DNA from: Earliella scabrosa
Lineage: Eukaryota; Basidiomycota; Agaricomycetes; Polyporales; Polyporaceae
NCBI GenBank assembly: GCA_022605405.1
Contig: JABYQQ010000001.1
Location: 3,224,001 to 3,288,000, forward strand
Length of the DNA: 64,000 nt
Reading direction: 5' to 3'
Below, one piece after another: positions 34,618 to 44,208 of this stretch (the first letter of the stretch is position 1; every line of letters starts with the position of its first letter). A program made the position numbers and the translations under genes. Under the pieces are notes generated by a model. That model made no database searches. It was given only the letters and a program-made list of their open reading frames with translations, and was not told the DNA's origin.

Positions 34618-35081
34618 CGTAGAGAAGGAGAACTACCACAGAGACCTGTAGCCGGATGTTGGTGGACGTCTCGAGCCGCTGTGGACGGCGTCGACGAGTC
34701 GAGTCGGGATGGTGGTGGAAGCCAAAGCGAGACGCGCAGGGCAAGCGCTTATGACCGAGGTGACACGCTTTCAAACTCCGCTCAGTCAACGCGACGCGTC
34801 GACGCGCTGGCACGTGAACGACGCGTCGCGCGACAGATACGCGCCCGTCCGAGCCGCCCCGCGGGGTTAGTGCGGCCGTGCGACTGAGGTTCTGTGGTAT
34901 GTTACGGCTTCGCACAGTCTACGGACTGCGTCCGCACGCCAATTTCTCCTTCGGCGGTTGTGCCGAAGATTCTTTTTATGCGTGGCAGCATGCTTCCTAG
35001 CGAGGCGGTGCGCACCCTAGATGTACCATATATCGTGGGTCCCCGGAGGACGTATCTCCGCACGGGTCGTCCACCACCTCC
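34618..35081. other. Divergent promoter between CDC6 and the membrane-protein gene
   Basis: A 464-bp spacer containing the paired MCB boxes near CDC6. No other element was recognised. Confidence 0.55.
34794..34826. promoter_or_regulatory. Paired MCB boxes upstream of CDC6
   Basis: ACGCGT at 34794-34799 and 34821-34826, about 177-209 bp upstream of the CDC6 start, with CGACGCG-like half copies around them. Fission yeast cdc18 is a classic MBF target with such boxes, so the position agrees with known regulation of the family. Occupancy is inferred. Confidence 0.7.
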
Positions 35082-36377
35082 ATGCAGTTCCGCCTTCCCC
35101 AGTGGTACCTGCTTGCGTTGCTCTACACCCTCCTGGTCAGCATCGGCAAAGCGGCATTTATACGTCCTGGAAGGTTGACAGTTCGGTGCGTCTAGACGTA
35201 GTGGCATTGTGCTTCTTGTACCTCACACTGTTGTCCAAGGGGTAATCACGGAGACGACGACGACGACAGTGATAGCGACGGCGACGATGACGATGACGGC
35301 CATGGCAGCCGCCCACATGGCGGGGGCACAAACGGGAATGGCACGAACACGAACGGAAGCACGAACGGTGGAACCAACGGAGGCACGAATGGGGGCGCTG
35401 GGTCAAGTGGAGGCTCAACCGGAACCATGAGTGGGGACACCAATGGCGACAATGGTACGCCGACGAATAATCCAATCAGTGGACCGCCAATAGCGGGTAT
35501 CGTGCTAGGATGTCGTGAGTGAAGATGGTTGATCAAAGCCAATGATATGTACTCACCTCTTGCAGTTCTTCTACTCCTCTTGGTTATCCTCCTGGGATCT
35601 TGGTGCCTTCGGAAGAGAAGACACAAGCTTCGTGCTCAGGAGGCAGCCGCACTCGCCGCTGCCGCCACGTCGCCGCAGATGAAAGAGAAGGAGACCGTCA
35701 CAGTTCCACTTCTCGCTCAACAGCACCCCAACACATTGATGCCCGGATCGGGGACAGCAACCAGCCCGACCGACTCGGACACCGTCCCCGACAACCTATA
35801 CTTCTCCGAAAGCACGGGCCGGCGCGGGACACAAGAAATGGGCAACGTGCCACCACGAATCATCGACATGACTTCTTTACCGAATCCCTACGACGGAGAC
35901 ACCCCTCCACAACCTCCTCCACACAACGACGAAGTCATCTCTTCCCCGACTTCCCCCGTCTCTGGGGCCGCCGTATCGCGGTATACATCGTACCAAGGAA
36001 GCACGACTTCATCCAACCGATACTCCCGCGCGCCCTCCGCTTGGACGCAGGACGAAAGCGCCGCCGCGTTGCTCACGCGTGGAGGCAGGCATGCGTCGTA
36101 CTCAGGCAGCGAGTCGCACTCCTCAAACAGACGCTCCAGCGCACCGTCTGCGTGGACGCACGACGAGAGCGCTGTCGCGTTGCTCTCGCGCGGGGACACG
36201 CAGACCTCACGCCACACAGCGTCTTCCAGTTTGACCGAAGAGCTGGCCGGATACCAGAAAGCGCTGGAGGCCCACCATCGCAAGGAAGAGGAGGAAGCGG
36301 TCGTGCGCGAGAGCAGGGTGGGGGAAGGATCTGCGGTACCCTCGGATCCCCCACCGGTGTATAGTCTATCGCAGTAG
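35082..36377 (+). CDS. Orphan single-pass membrane protein with low-complexity ectodomain
   Basis: Three exons (35082-35185, 35240-35514, 35566-36377) give 396 residues. I know no named family. The first about 25 residues (MQFRLPQWYLLALLYTLLVS) look like a signal peptide. The ectodomain (about 35-115) is Asp/Gly/Asn/Thr-rich (DDDDDSDSDGDDDDDG, then NGTNTNGSTNGGTNGG) with many possible O- and N-glycosylation sites. One membrane span lies at about 118-140 (GIVLGCLLLLLLVILLGSW) followed by a stop-transfer cluster RKRRHKLR, which puts the long C-terminal half in the cytoplasm. That half is Ser/Pro-rich and has a tandem duplication around SAWTQDESAAALL and SAWTHDESAVALL. The layout (short Ser/Gly ectodomain, one span, disordered tail) is common among basidiomycete wall-sensor-like proteins, but function is unknown. 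Confidence 0.82.
36008..36197 (+). repeat. Two diverged tandem units in the membrane protein tail
   Basis: Two coding units of about 75 bp (36008-36084 and 36119-36197) each encode an SSNR ... APSAWT-x-DESA-x-ALL-x-RG segment. The protein identity is high but many third positions differ, so the duplication is not recent and the peptide appears to be under constraint. Confidence 0.7.
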
Positions 36378-36687
36378 ACGTGGGGGCCAAAGTCGCGGAC
36401 ATTGAATGTGGTGTGGACTGTTGAAGTAATGTAAGCGTTACCGTCTCGGACAGAACTTCGGACTGTACATAGCCCTCTTGTAATCACGAGCATGGAAATA
36501 TGTGTTTTCAGAGTACGTGATCTGCGAAGGTCCGGTCTCGACGGCCAATTATACAGTGGTCCCTAACTACTGCGCAACAAACGTGAGTGCAATGCGGACA
36601 GAACGTGGAGGACACTCACTCACGAAACTTGGTAGGGTGGTGCAGGTCCTGTAGGCGCAGCCTTGCGTATCTCTACTCCCGAGCTTG
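36378..36687. other. Convergent intergenic spacer
   Basis: A 310-bp gap between the membrane-protein gene and SPO11. No gene or repeat was seen. Confidence 0.5.
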
Positions 36688-38933
36688 TTAAGCGGACGGA
36701 TGGTCCGGATCTGCACAAGCTACACGAATCTTTTGGGCAAGATAACGAGACAGAGGTGTTCCGGCATGTCCTTCGCGGGGACGATCCGATGCTTTGCCAA
36801 GTCCGTGCCCGGAGTCCACGAAATAGGAATGGGAATGTCTGGCTGCGCTCAGGACCTCGATCTCTGCCTTGCGTCGCGAGAACAGCATGTGCTGCAGTTC
36901 CTTTCTGTCAGCGAGAAGTCAACAATCGGCTTCACCCCTTCCGTGACCTTGGGAAGAAGTAGCGGATGAAATGAGCCTGCACTCACTTCCACTGCGCCGG
37001 CATACCTGCGCGCCCCAACATCGCACGGGCCTGACATCGAACCAGCGTGGGTGAGTGAGGGAGTAGAGAGAAAGAGGAGGGTGTATGCGGCAGGTGATCT
37101 GAACCTTGGGGACGCACCTTCTTCTCATCGTGCTTCGTAATCGGGAGCAGAGCGTCCTTCTCAATGCCCAGTCTGTCAAAGGGGATGCGAAGACATAAGC
37201 GGGTCGGACCAAGGATGCAATGAATGAAGAAGACACATACGCGGCAAGTTCGCTGGCCCAAAGGCCGAGCCACTGCACCCGTGCCGCGGCGAGATGCTCG
37301 TTCTCGTGTCGCATGCGCGCGCTGCCGTGCTTGTACACTGAGAGAACATCGATGCCGTATGCATCACCGTCGACCAGGGCGAGGATCGGTACGCTTCAAG
37401 ATCCTAGATCAGAGGTGCTTCCGAAGCACGATCGAACCGCATTGGATAAACGTACTGCGACGGAAGGTTGTCTGAAAGTGTCTTCACCAGCTGGCGAGTG
37501 GCGACATCGGGATATCCCTTCCCCTGAGAAACCCGCGAGTGACCGTTAGCGGCGGGGTCTCGATCTTATAAGTTCATATACACACCGTGACGATCAGCCC
37601 TGGTCCGGGAAGCGCGTCATGTGTGGCAAAACGCAGTCTGCACAACGTTTGGAAGACGGCCTAGACCGGCATCATGAGCAAGGGTGAAGCGAAGAGACGC
37701 GATCGATGCTTAGTTACCTCTTTCTCCACTATGAGCACCCAGGCCAGGTCTTCGCCCACTTCAAACCGGTCAATGTCCTCAGCTTGAGGTACTAAGGAGG
37801 CCTATCGAGGGTCACTGTCAGGAGCATGTGACGGAGGCGAGATGAAGATTCCCCACCTCGCTGTCGCTGATCTCTATGGTATCTCCACTCGTCAAGTGCA
37901 CTTTGAAGCCAGAACCACACATCAACCCTTTCGAGGATGCCCGCTAAGAAGCAGCGGTGGGTGTAAACACGCCATGTGATCCCTGGAGAGACCCAGCCAC
38001 GCACCACATTCAAATCGGCCCGACTCAGTTGAAAGGTCGCAGCAAGATCGTCGACTAGCTACACAGACATCAATAGAGGCACGGGTGTTGGCTCAGCGCA
38101 CTAGTCGCACCTTATCAACCGTTGCTTGCGAGCCGAACAATTGCACATCTTTGTAAAACATATCACTTGGAATAGATTCAGTATATTCTCCCGCCACCAG
38201 AGAGAAGCAACATGCGTACCGTTTGGTTGTCGGCAAATCGTCTACGAGTGCTTCGTGCATCAAATCGGCAACGCGAAGAAGTTGTGCTGGTGAGCAATAG
38301 CATATAGTCAGTAGGTATCAGAGTTGAATCAACGAATGCTGACCGAAAGGCCTTGCACTCAATCCTTTCGATTGCTTGGGGAACGCTATAGTCCTCATCG
38401 GCACTCGACTAAACAACGATACCTTCAGCGCTTCGTACGGCTATCGGAGTGTAGGGCACTCACTCATCGGAGCATTCTTTCCTTCTGTCAGCCAGTTGCA
38501 GCATGATCTTCGGGCCTCTACCCCTTTTGGCTCCAGACTGACTATATGCGTCCGCATTTGCTTCAGTAAGCTGGGTGAGGAAAGACACGACGAGGTTTTC
38601 CAAGCGTTCTATGGCTTCGCCTCTAGCTAGCTAGTGAGGACGGCCGCACAGCCTACGAGTGAAAGTGGCCCACCGAGTGTCGTCATCATCATCTTGCTCG
38701 CCTTCGCCTTGCTCATCGACGTCTCCTTCGATAATGCCCTCCATGCTCCCTTCTGAAACATGCTCTTGTATTTCATCTAGGTCAATGTGTTTCATCTGCT
38801 GTATATCCTGTGATGGGCCTAGGTAATCATTCTCGTCATCGTCATCCATGACCTGAAGCATGATCTGGTCGTCCGAGTCCTCGATACGAAAATCCCAGTG
38901 TAGGTCAACTGGTTCTGAGCTCATGTCGAGCAT
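36688..38933 (-). CDS. SPO11: Spo11, meiotic DNA double-strand-break transesterase
   Basis: Fourteen exons (complement of 36688-36904, 36987-37030, 37118-37172, 37241-37393, 37456-37523, 37586-37660, 37718-37801, 37857-37943, 38005-38058, 38111-38165, 38220-38286, 38344-38408, 38464-38622, 38674-38933) give 480 residues. Spo11, related to topoisomerase VI subunit A, cuts DNA to start meiotic recombination. The catalytic Tyr is Tyr188 in KRDMFYKDVQLFGSQ. The Toprim domain has Glu275 (WVLIVEKEAVFQ) and the Asp333/Asp335 pair (LVDGDAYGIDVLSVYKHGS), plus IVTGKGYPDVATRQLV. The N-terminus is acidic and poorly conserved. The C-terminal exon is read through to its stop; an extra small intron after EVLSAA cannot be excluded. 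All key residues are intact, so the gene is probably functional and the fungus capable of meiosis. Confidence 0.95.
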
Positions 38934-39203
38934 GGTGGGTGAGTGTAGCTAGAGAGCAATCAGCTAATATAGCATATACCGTGGCAAGAGAGCGCACCTT
39001 GATATAGGGAAAGAAGGACGAGAGGGACCGGAGATGTTTCGGCAGCCGAGGAGTCAGGAACTTGAACGCGTCTGGTCACAGCGTGACTCAGCGCGTCTTG
39101 TCACACCAGGACACAAGATGCAAGAATCCACTTCGCGACCTAGATTCACGATGTATACCACAGACAGACAAAAGAACTAGCAATGTGGAACACTCAGTCG
39201 CAG

Positions 39204-40350
39204 TCATGCCCAGTACTTCACCTCCAGTTCAAACCAGGTAGGAAGCTGCCGCCAGAAATCGTCCCGCGCAACATCGACAATGACTCCGTACTCCAACCGG
39301 CACGCCTCGCACGCCCTGTACGCCGACTTGTTCTCCACGCCCGGCTGGTCTTCACGTGTCTGGATCGCGACACTCTCGCCTATGGAGAAGAGCGGATCGC
39401 TGTTACGGTTGCAGATCATGCCGTTGACGTCTCGGATGAGCTCAAAGGTAACCGCCTCGAAAGCCATCTGGCAGGCACGCTTCGACGACGGTTGGACTTC
39501 GTTCCTGTGAACGCAGAGAGGGGAGGGTGCGCGGCCTTCAAGTTCCTGGACGACGAAAGTTGAGAAGAAGCGAGCGGCCTGCTCCTTCCCGCGAAGTACA
39601 CGACAGAGGTCATCGATGTCGAGGAGGTGGCGAACACCGTCGGGCGTCGTGTGGCCTTCCATGAGCTGACTAGGGAGATAGCGAGAAAGGTCGTAGAACG
39701 CCGAGGGAAGGAGTTGAAATGCGCCGACGTCACGTGCAAGCTCGATGACCAGTCTGTAGACAGTGATCAGCAGTGAGCAGACAGAACGGTCACTTGCGAC
39801 GTACAGCGGATGCGGCAGTATTGGACGAGGCGCATAGAGACCGTCCGGACTGGTTGCAGCTGTCTCACGTGCTTCCCACATAGCTAGCGTGGTGGGCCAA
39901 GAAAGGGACAAGCTGCGGAGCGCAACATCGCGGAGAGCTTCGACCTCGTACTTCGTAGCCAGGCGGAGAATGGCGGCGGTCACAGAGAAGTTCTCCAGGA
40001 TGTTGTCGTAGGATAGCCTGATGGAAATGAACACCAGACTATGCGGGCAAAATCTGAAAGACTCACCCATACAGAGCACGCAGAAAGTGCGCAAGATCAT
40101 CCGGCGAGTCATCCAGGTGCAGCACAGCAAGTCCCTTCAAAAGGCGGTCTTCTCCGACCTTGATAGACTCGATGCGTTGCTGTAGGGCCTGAGAATGACG
40201 CGAGAGAAGACCGCGATGGACGATGAAGTACTGCCCGCCGGCGACGACAGAGAGATTGCCGTCCTCGAAGTATAGATCAGAGTGCCGTGTGGGAACCTCG
40301 TACTCGCCCATCGGAGAAGCACATCTGTTGGAGCTGAAGTCGGTGTCCAT
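39204..40350 (-). CDS. BTB/POZ domain protein
   Basis: Three exons (complement of 39204-39753, 39805-40017, 40067-40350) give 348 residues. The BTB domain covers about residues 20-150: HSDLYFEDGNLSVVAGGQYF, IVHRGLLSRHSQALQQ, then LHLDDSPDDLAHFLRALYG and LSYDNILENFSVTAAILRLA. The C-terminal half (LLPSAFYDLSRYLP and a pair CEACRLEYG near the end) matches a large basidiomycete-expanded BTB family of unknown function. Intron 39754-39804 is 51 bp and in frame; I remove it because it has a GTACGT donor, and splicing joins HPL to VIELARDVGAFQLLP as expected for the family. No signal peptide or membrane span is seen. Confidence 0.85.
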
Positions 40351-41144
40351 GGCGAGATCGGTCGCGTGCAGATACCAGGAAGTGCTGGCTGAAGGACAAG
40401 ACAGTCGTGACTTCCTTCAGCGCAACATGTAGGGGTGGCCGCCTCCGTCAGCCACAGTGGCCGACCAGCCCCGATTGCAATTGGCGAATTGGCCCGTTTC
40501 GATCGTGACCGAGAATTTCCTTCACTATCAGGTCAATTATTGAATGGTGAGTACGTGAAACCACACACCTAGGATGTCGACTACCGCGAGACATCGCTGG
40601 CCAGTTGACTCCAAGAACAGTCCTCGCGGAGGACCAGTAATTGGCAGAGAGCACAGCATCAAAGCCGAGAATTGAGAGGCAGCGAGTGTCCGTGTGCAAG
40701 GAAAGACCGATGTCCGATTAAGAGGTATTACAGCTCCCCAATGTGGCAAGACGAATGAATCCTGTCGTCTCATGCAGCATGCTGCTCTGGCGGCTTGCGA
40801 ATGTCCATGTCGAGTTCAGGTTTTGTCCTGCTGGGGAAAGCGAGTGCCAATGCTGGAAGCTGTACGGTACGTGCGTATGTGTACAGAAGAGAGACTGGCA
40901 AGGAGGAGCCCGGAGTTTGGGAGGGGAGAGGAAAGGACGGTGGATGGGCGGAGAAGATGGGTGACGTGAATCGAGGGTCGCGCCTGCGTCCGTGGGAACG
41001 GTCCCGACCCCAGGCCAACTGGACTTCGCCGCCGCAAACCCAAATTCCCTCTTGTCCACCCGCACCTTGCCACCTGCGACCGCCGTTGCCCCGCCAGCTC
41101 ATCAGCTCCATCTCCCGACCCCAGCAGCAGAAAACCAGCTCGCG
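40351..41144. other. Divergent promoter region
   Basis: About 790 bp between the BTB gene and the RGG-box gene. A 167-codon frame that runs into the RGG gene from 40992 has an ATG only at 41145 in good context. Nothing else is supported. Confidence 0.5.
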
Positions 41145-43683
41145 ATGCCCGACACCGTCACGCTGACCCCGCGCGTCGTCCCTGGCGCGCCGCCCCCAGT
41201 CGCGCCGTCCAAGTCGCACAAGAAAAAGCGCAAAGCAGGCAAGCCCAAGGAAGAGAGCGACGGGGGGTCTCATGTTGCCGTCCCCGACTCCGCCGCCGCC
41301 GCCTTGATCGACAAGGCTCCCGAGGAAGGCGACGTAAAAGAGGGCATTGTTGCGCCCCAGCTGGTTGCTCAGCCGTCCCTACCATCCGAGGGTCTACAAA
41401 CACCGCTTCTAGACGTTAAGCCTAGTCCTGTCGTTGAGATGCTCAACAAGCGGTTGAAGGCGAACGGCAAGAAGATCGTGAGTGTTGTCGTCTGACCAGA
41501 AGATGCGCGTGTGCCACCTCCATGTTGCATGCGCTGAGGATGCGCCACGCGCGTCCAGGATCGCTTTCCACTGATGATGACATATCTGACGTGCGTAGAC
41601 TCGTATACAAGGCTACCAAAATGAGCCTCCTGAAAAATTGAACGAAGATCAAAGACGTCTTTTGAAGACCCTCCCAGTACTGGAGGGCATCAGCAAAGAG
41701 CTGGAGGAAGTCAAGAAGGCAATCGAGGTTCGTTCGTCGCAGTGTAATTTCCATCTAGTACAACCCTCATCACGCTGATCGCTATCCTCATAGACACATG
41801 AAACCGAGGTCGCTCAGGAGCTCGCGTTCCAGAAGATCCTCGCCGCCAGAGCGGAGGCTGAAAGGATTAGCGAGGCTGTTGCGTCTGAAAAAGTACGTGC
41901 CCTTTGCTCTCGTGAATTGTAGATTACTCATGAACTGGAGACTAGGCTGAGCATCTGGAGAAGACCGCCCAACTGTTGTCCTTCCTTCGGTTACCCAACA
42001 TGTTGACCAACAGGCATCCCGATGCGATGGCCCTCAATTTGGTCGAAGCGGAGAGCACTGCCATCTTCTCAATAGCGGAGATTCTCTGTCACGAAGCGCT
42101 GCGTGGCAAGGACGAAGTGATCAGTGGCATCTTCACTGGTGAAGGCGAGCACTTGGGGACACCGTGTACGTCTGTTCCCGGTATTTCCTGCCATCTCTCA
42201 CACTCCCCATAGATGCACGCATCAAGGAGATTCAGCAACAGTTCCTGTTTCCGGAGTCTCGTCCAGAACCTGCCGAGATCGTGCAGGAGGAACCTGTTGC
42301 CGAAGAGTCCTCACCTTCCGTCACTGGCGTACCACACACGATAGCCGTCTCCGGCGGTATTCACTTCATTATGACTGATGAGCTCGCTGAGGCCGAGACT
42401 GAGGCGGCAGTCGAGCCACTGGGCGAGGGTGTCGATTGGGTCGACGTCAAAGGCCCAACGGAGACCGAGCAACATGCTCAACTCGAAATTACCGAGACCA
42501 TCGTGGAAGCGGAGGTTAACGGGCATGCCGTTGTTGAAGAATCGGTCACAGTTGCGACCACGACGGAGGCAAGTCATCAATTCCCTGTGCATCGAGTGAT
42601 GCATTGACGATCGTATAGGTTCCTGCAGCTAGCCAGTTGAACTGGGCCGATGAGGACCAGGGTGACCTCCCCTCGTTAGCCAACCTCCAAGCTCATTATG
42701 GTACCTCTGGAGAAGCTTCTCCTGCCCCGGAGGCTGAGACGCCCCTTCCAGAGGCCGCAAGCGCGCCCCCCGCCAACGGTAGCGGCAACGACGCCGTCGT
42801 TGATGAGGACGGATTCACGCAGCTTCGGAATCGTGGTCGCGGTCGCGGCCACAGGGGAGGCGAACGTGGCGGCTACCGTGGTGGCTATCGTGGTGAGCAT
42901 GGCGACCGGAGTGCGTTCCGTGGGGGAGAGCGCGGTGGATATCGTGGCGAGCGTGGTGGGTTCCGCGGCGAACATGGCGAGCGGGGTGGGTTCCGTGGCG
43001 AACATGGCGAGCGGGGTGGGTTCCGCGGTGAGCATGGCGAGCGGGGTGGTCGGGGAGGCTACCGGGGCGGCCGGGGAGGTGACCGCGGCGGTACGTAAAA
43101 GCTATTCTTGAACGCGACGATCCATGCTTATCTCCCTTCCGTCAGGTTTCCGCGGTCGGTCTGACGGCGAATGGCGAGGTGGACGTGGTGGCCGTGGACG
43201 AGGACGAGGAGGTGAGCCTATCTAAAACCTCCAATAGGGGAGTTCAGAGTAGGCGATTTTGCGCACGATTCTGCGCCGATGCTGCTGTGTTTCTCGACAG
43301 AATCGAGGGTCGAAAATCCGGGTCAGGTTTGACCGCCCCGTTTCTCCAGTGGATTTTCGTGCGAATTCTGTCTTGGGATTCTAGAGCAGACGCCCGTGTT
43401 GACAACCCTGCTAGGGCGTCAACAAGAATCGGAGACAAGAATCGCGGATTCTTGTTGGAAAAGCGACTCCGGAGTCGCTTCACTTGCATCCGCGATTTTG
43501 GGCGATTCTTGTCAGAATCGCCCTAAGCGCTCGATTCTCGAGGATCCGATTCTTGTCAAGAATCCGCCTCAGAATCGCCCAGAATCGCCTACTCTGAACT
43601 CCCCTAATATCACGACTTCTCACATCGTTCGACTTGCAGGTTTCCAGGATGGCGGTAGCACTGCGCCTTCCCCAGCTACATAG
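41145..43683 (+). CDS. RGG-box protein with coiled coil (caprin-like layout)
   Basis: Eight exons (41145-41477, 41599-41727, 41794-41892, 41946-42165, 42213-42568, 42619-43090, 43146-43211, 43640-43683) give 572 residues. The N-terminus has a Lys-rich patch (KSHKKKRKAGK). Exons 2-4 encode a helical, coiled-coil-like region (LEGISKELEEVKKAIE, FQKILAARAEAERISEAV). A Glu/Val-rich acidic stretch follows, then ASQLNWADEDQGDLPSL. The C-terminal third is an RGG box (GRGRGHRGGERGGYRGGYRG) with three 30-bp repeats. RGG boxes bind RNA and are arginine-methylated, so a role in mRNA handling is likely. Exon 5 ends at a GC donor. The last intron (428 bp) holds a MITE. The layout recalls caprin, but I cannot show homology. 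Confidence 0.85.
42569..42618 (+). other. GC-AG intron in the RGG-box gene
   Basis: The 50-bp intron starts GCAAGT after GAG and ends in TATAG. No GT donor gives an open frame, whereas this junction joins TTTE to VPAASQLNWADED in phase. GC donors with an otherwise perfect consensus are the usual minor class of U2 introns. Confidence 0.75.
42955..43044 (+). repeat. Three 30-bp tandem repeats in the RGG box
   Basis: Units 42955-42984, 42985-43014 and 43015-43044 each encode a ten-residue unit of the type GGFRGEHGER. They differ at only a few synonymous positions, so the array is young and probably length-variable between strains. Confidence 0.85.
43237..43604. mobile_element. MITE with 22-bp perfect terminal inverted repeats and TA target duplication
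   Basis: A 368-bp element fills most of the last intron of the RGG-box gene. Its ends are exact inverted repeats of 22 bp starting GGGGAGTTCAGAGTAGGCGA, and similarity continues imperfectly for about 20 more bases. TA dinucleotides flank both ends (43235-43236 and 43605-43606), which suggests a Tc1/mariner-type target-site duplication. It has no coding capacity. The interior is rich in short inverted motifs of the AATCGC/GCGATT kind and has a perfect 20-bp palindrome at 43461-43480, so it could fold into a long hairpin. A transposase source is not in the window. Confidence 0.88.
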
Positions 43684-44208
43684 TGCTTGTTGTTGAACGA
43701 TATTATCGACGTATGGGATCTGCAGCTTGAAGATCTCTGAGCAGTAGCAGCCAATCTTGAACGGACTCTCATTATCTACTATTATCATCATCTTGCGCCT
43801 GTTTGCCCGTACCTTCTCGTGTGGGTGTACATGTCTACATATGACTGTGCTGTCATACCTAGTGCTCTCAGCTCTGTCGATGATGACATTCTTGAACCAA
43901 TCAACGCAGGCCTACAAAACCGACAACATTCCGTCACTTCCGGAGCTATGGATGTGTGAGGCCACAGCCACGTGGCTAAAATTACTCCTGGGCATGGATG
44001 AGGCGCGAAATCTTGTCCGAGATCCGTCGTCTCTCCTGCCTCGCTGCAACGCCTCTCCGTCAGCGCCATACTCATTCTACAACTACCACGTCGACCACCC
44101 ACAGCCAGCTCGTCCGCTCGTTGGTTCCATCTCGTCTCACTTGCTCTGGCTCTACCATAGTACATCTCGACGTTCTTGGATGCTGTTCAATTGCCCAGTT
44201 CTCACGTC
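43684..44208. other. Intergenic region upstream of the mitochondrial carrier gene
   Basis: About 525 bp with no supported gene. It may contain a 5' leader of the carrier gene. Confidence 0.5.

Noticed and set aside
40992..41144. N-terminal extension of the RGG-box gene from an in-frame ATG at 40992
   Set aside because: The extension is low-complexity and the ATG at 41145 has a better context just before the Lys-rich N-terminus.
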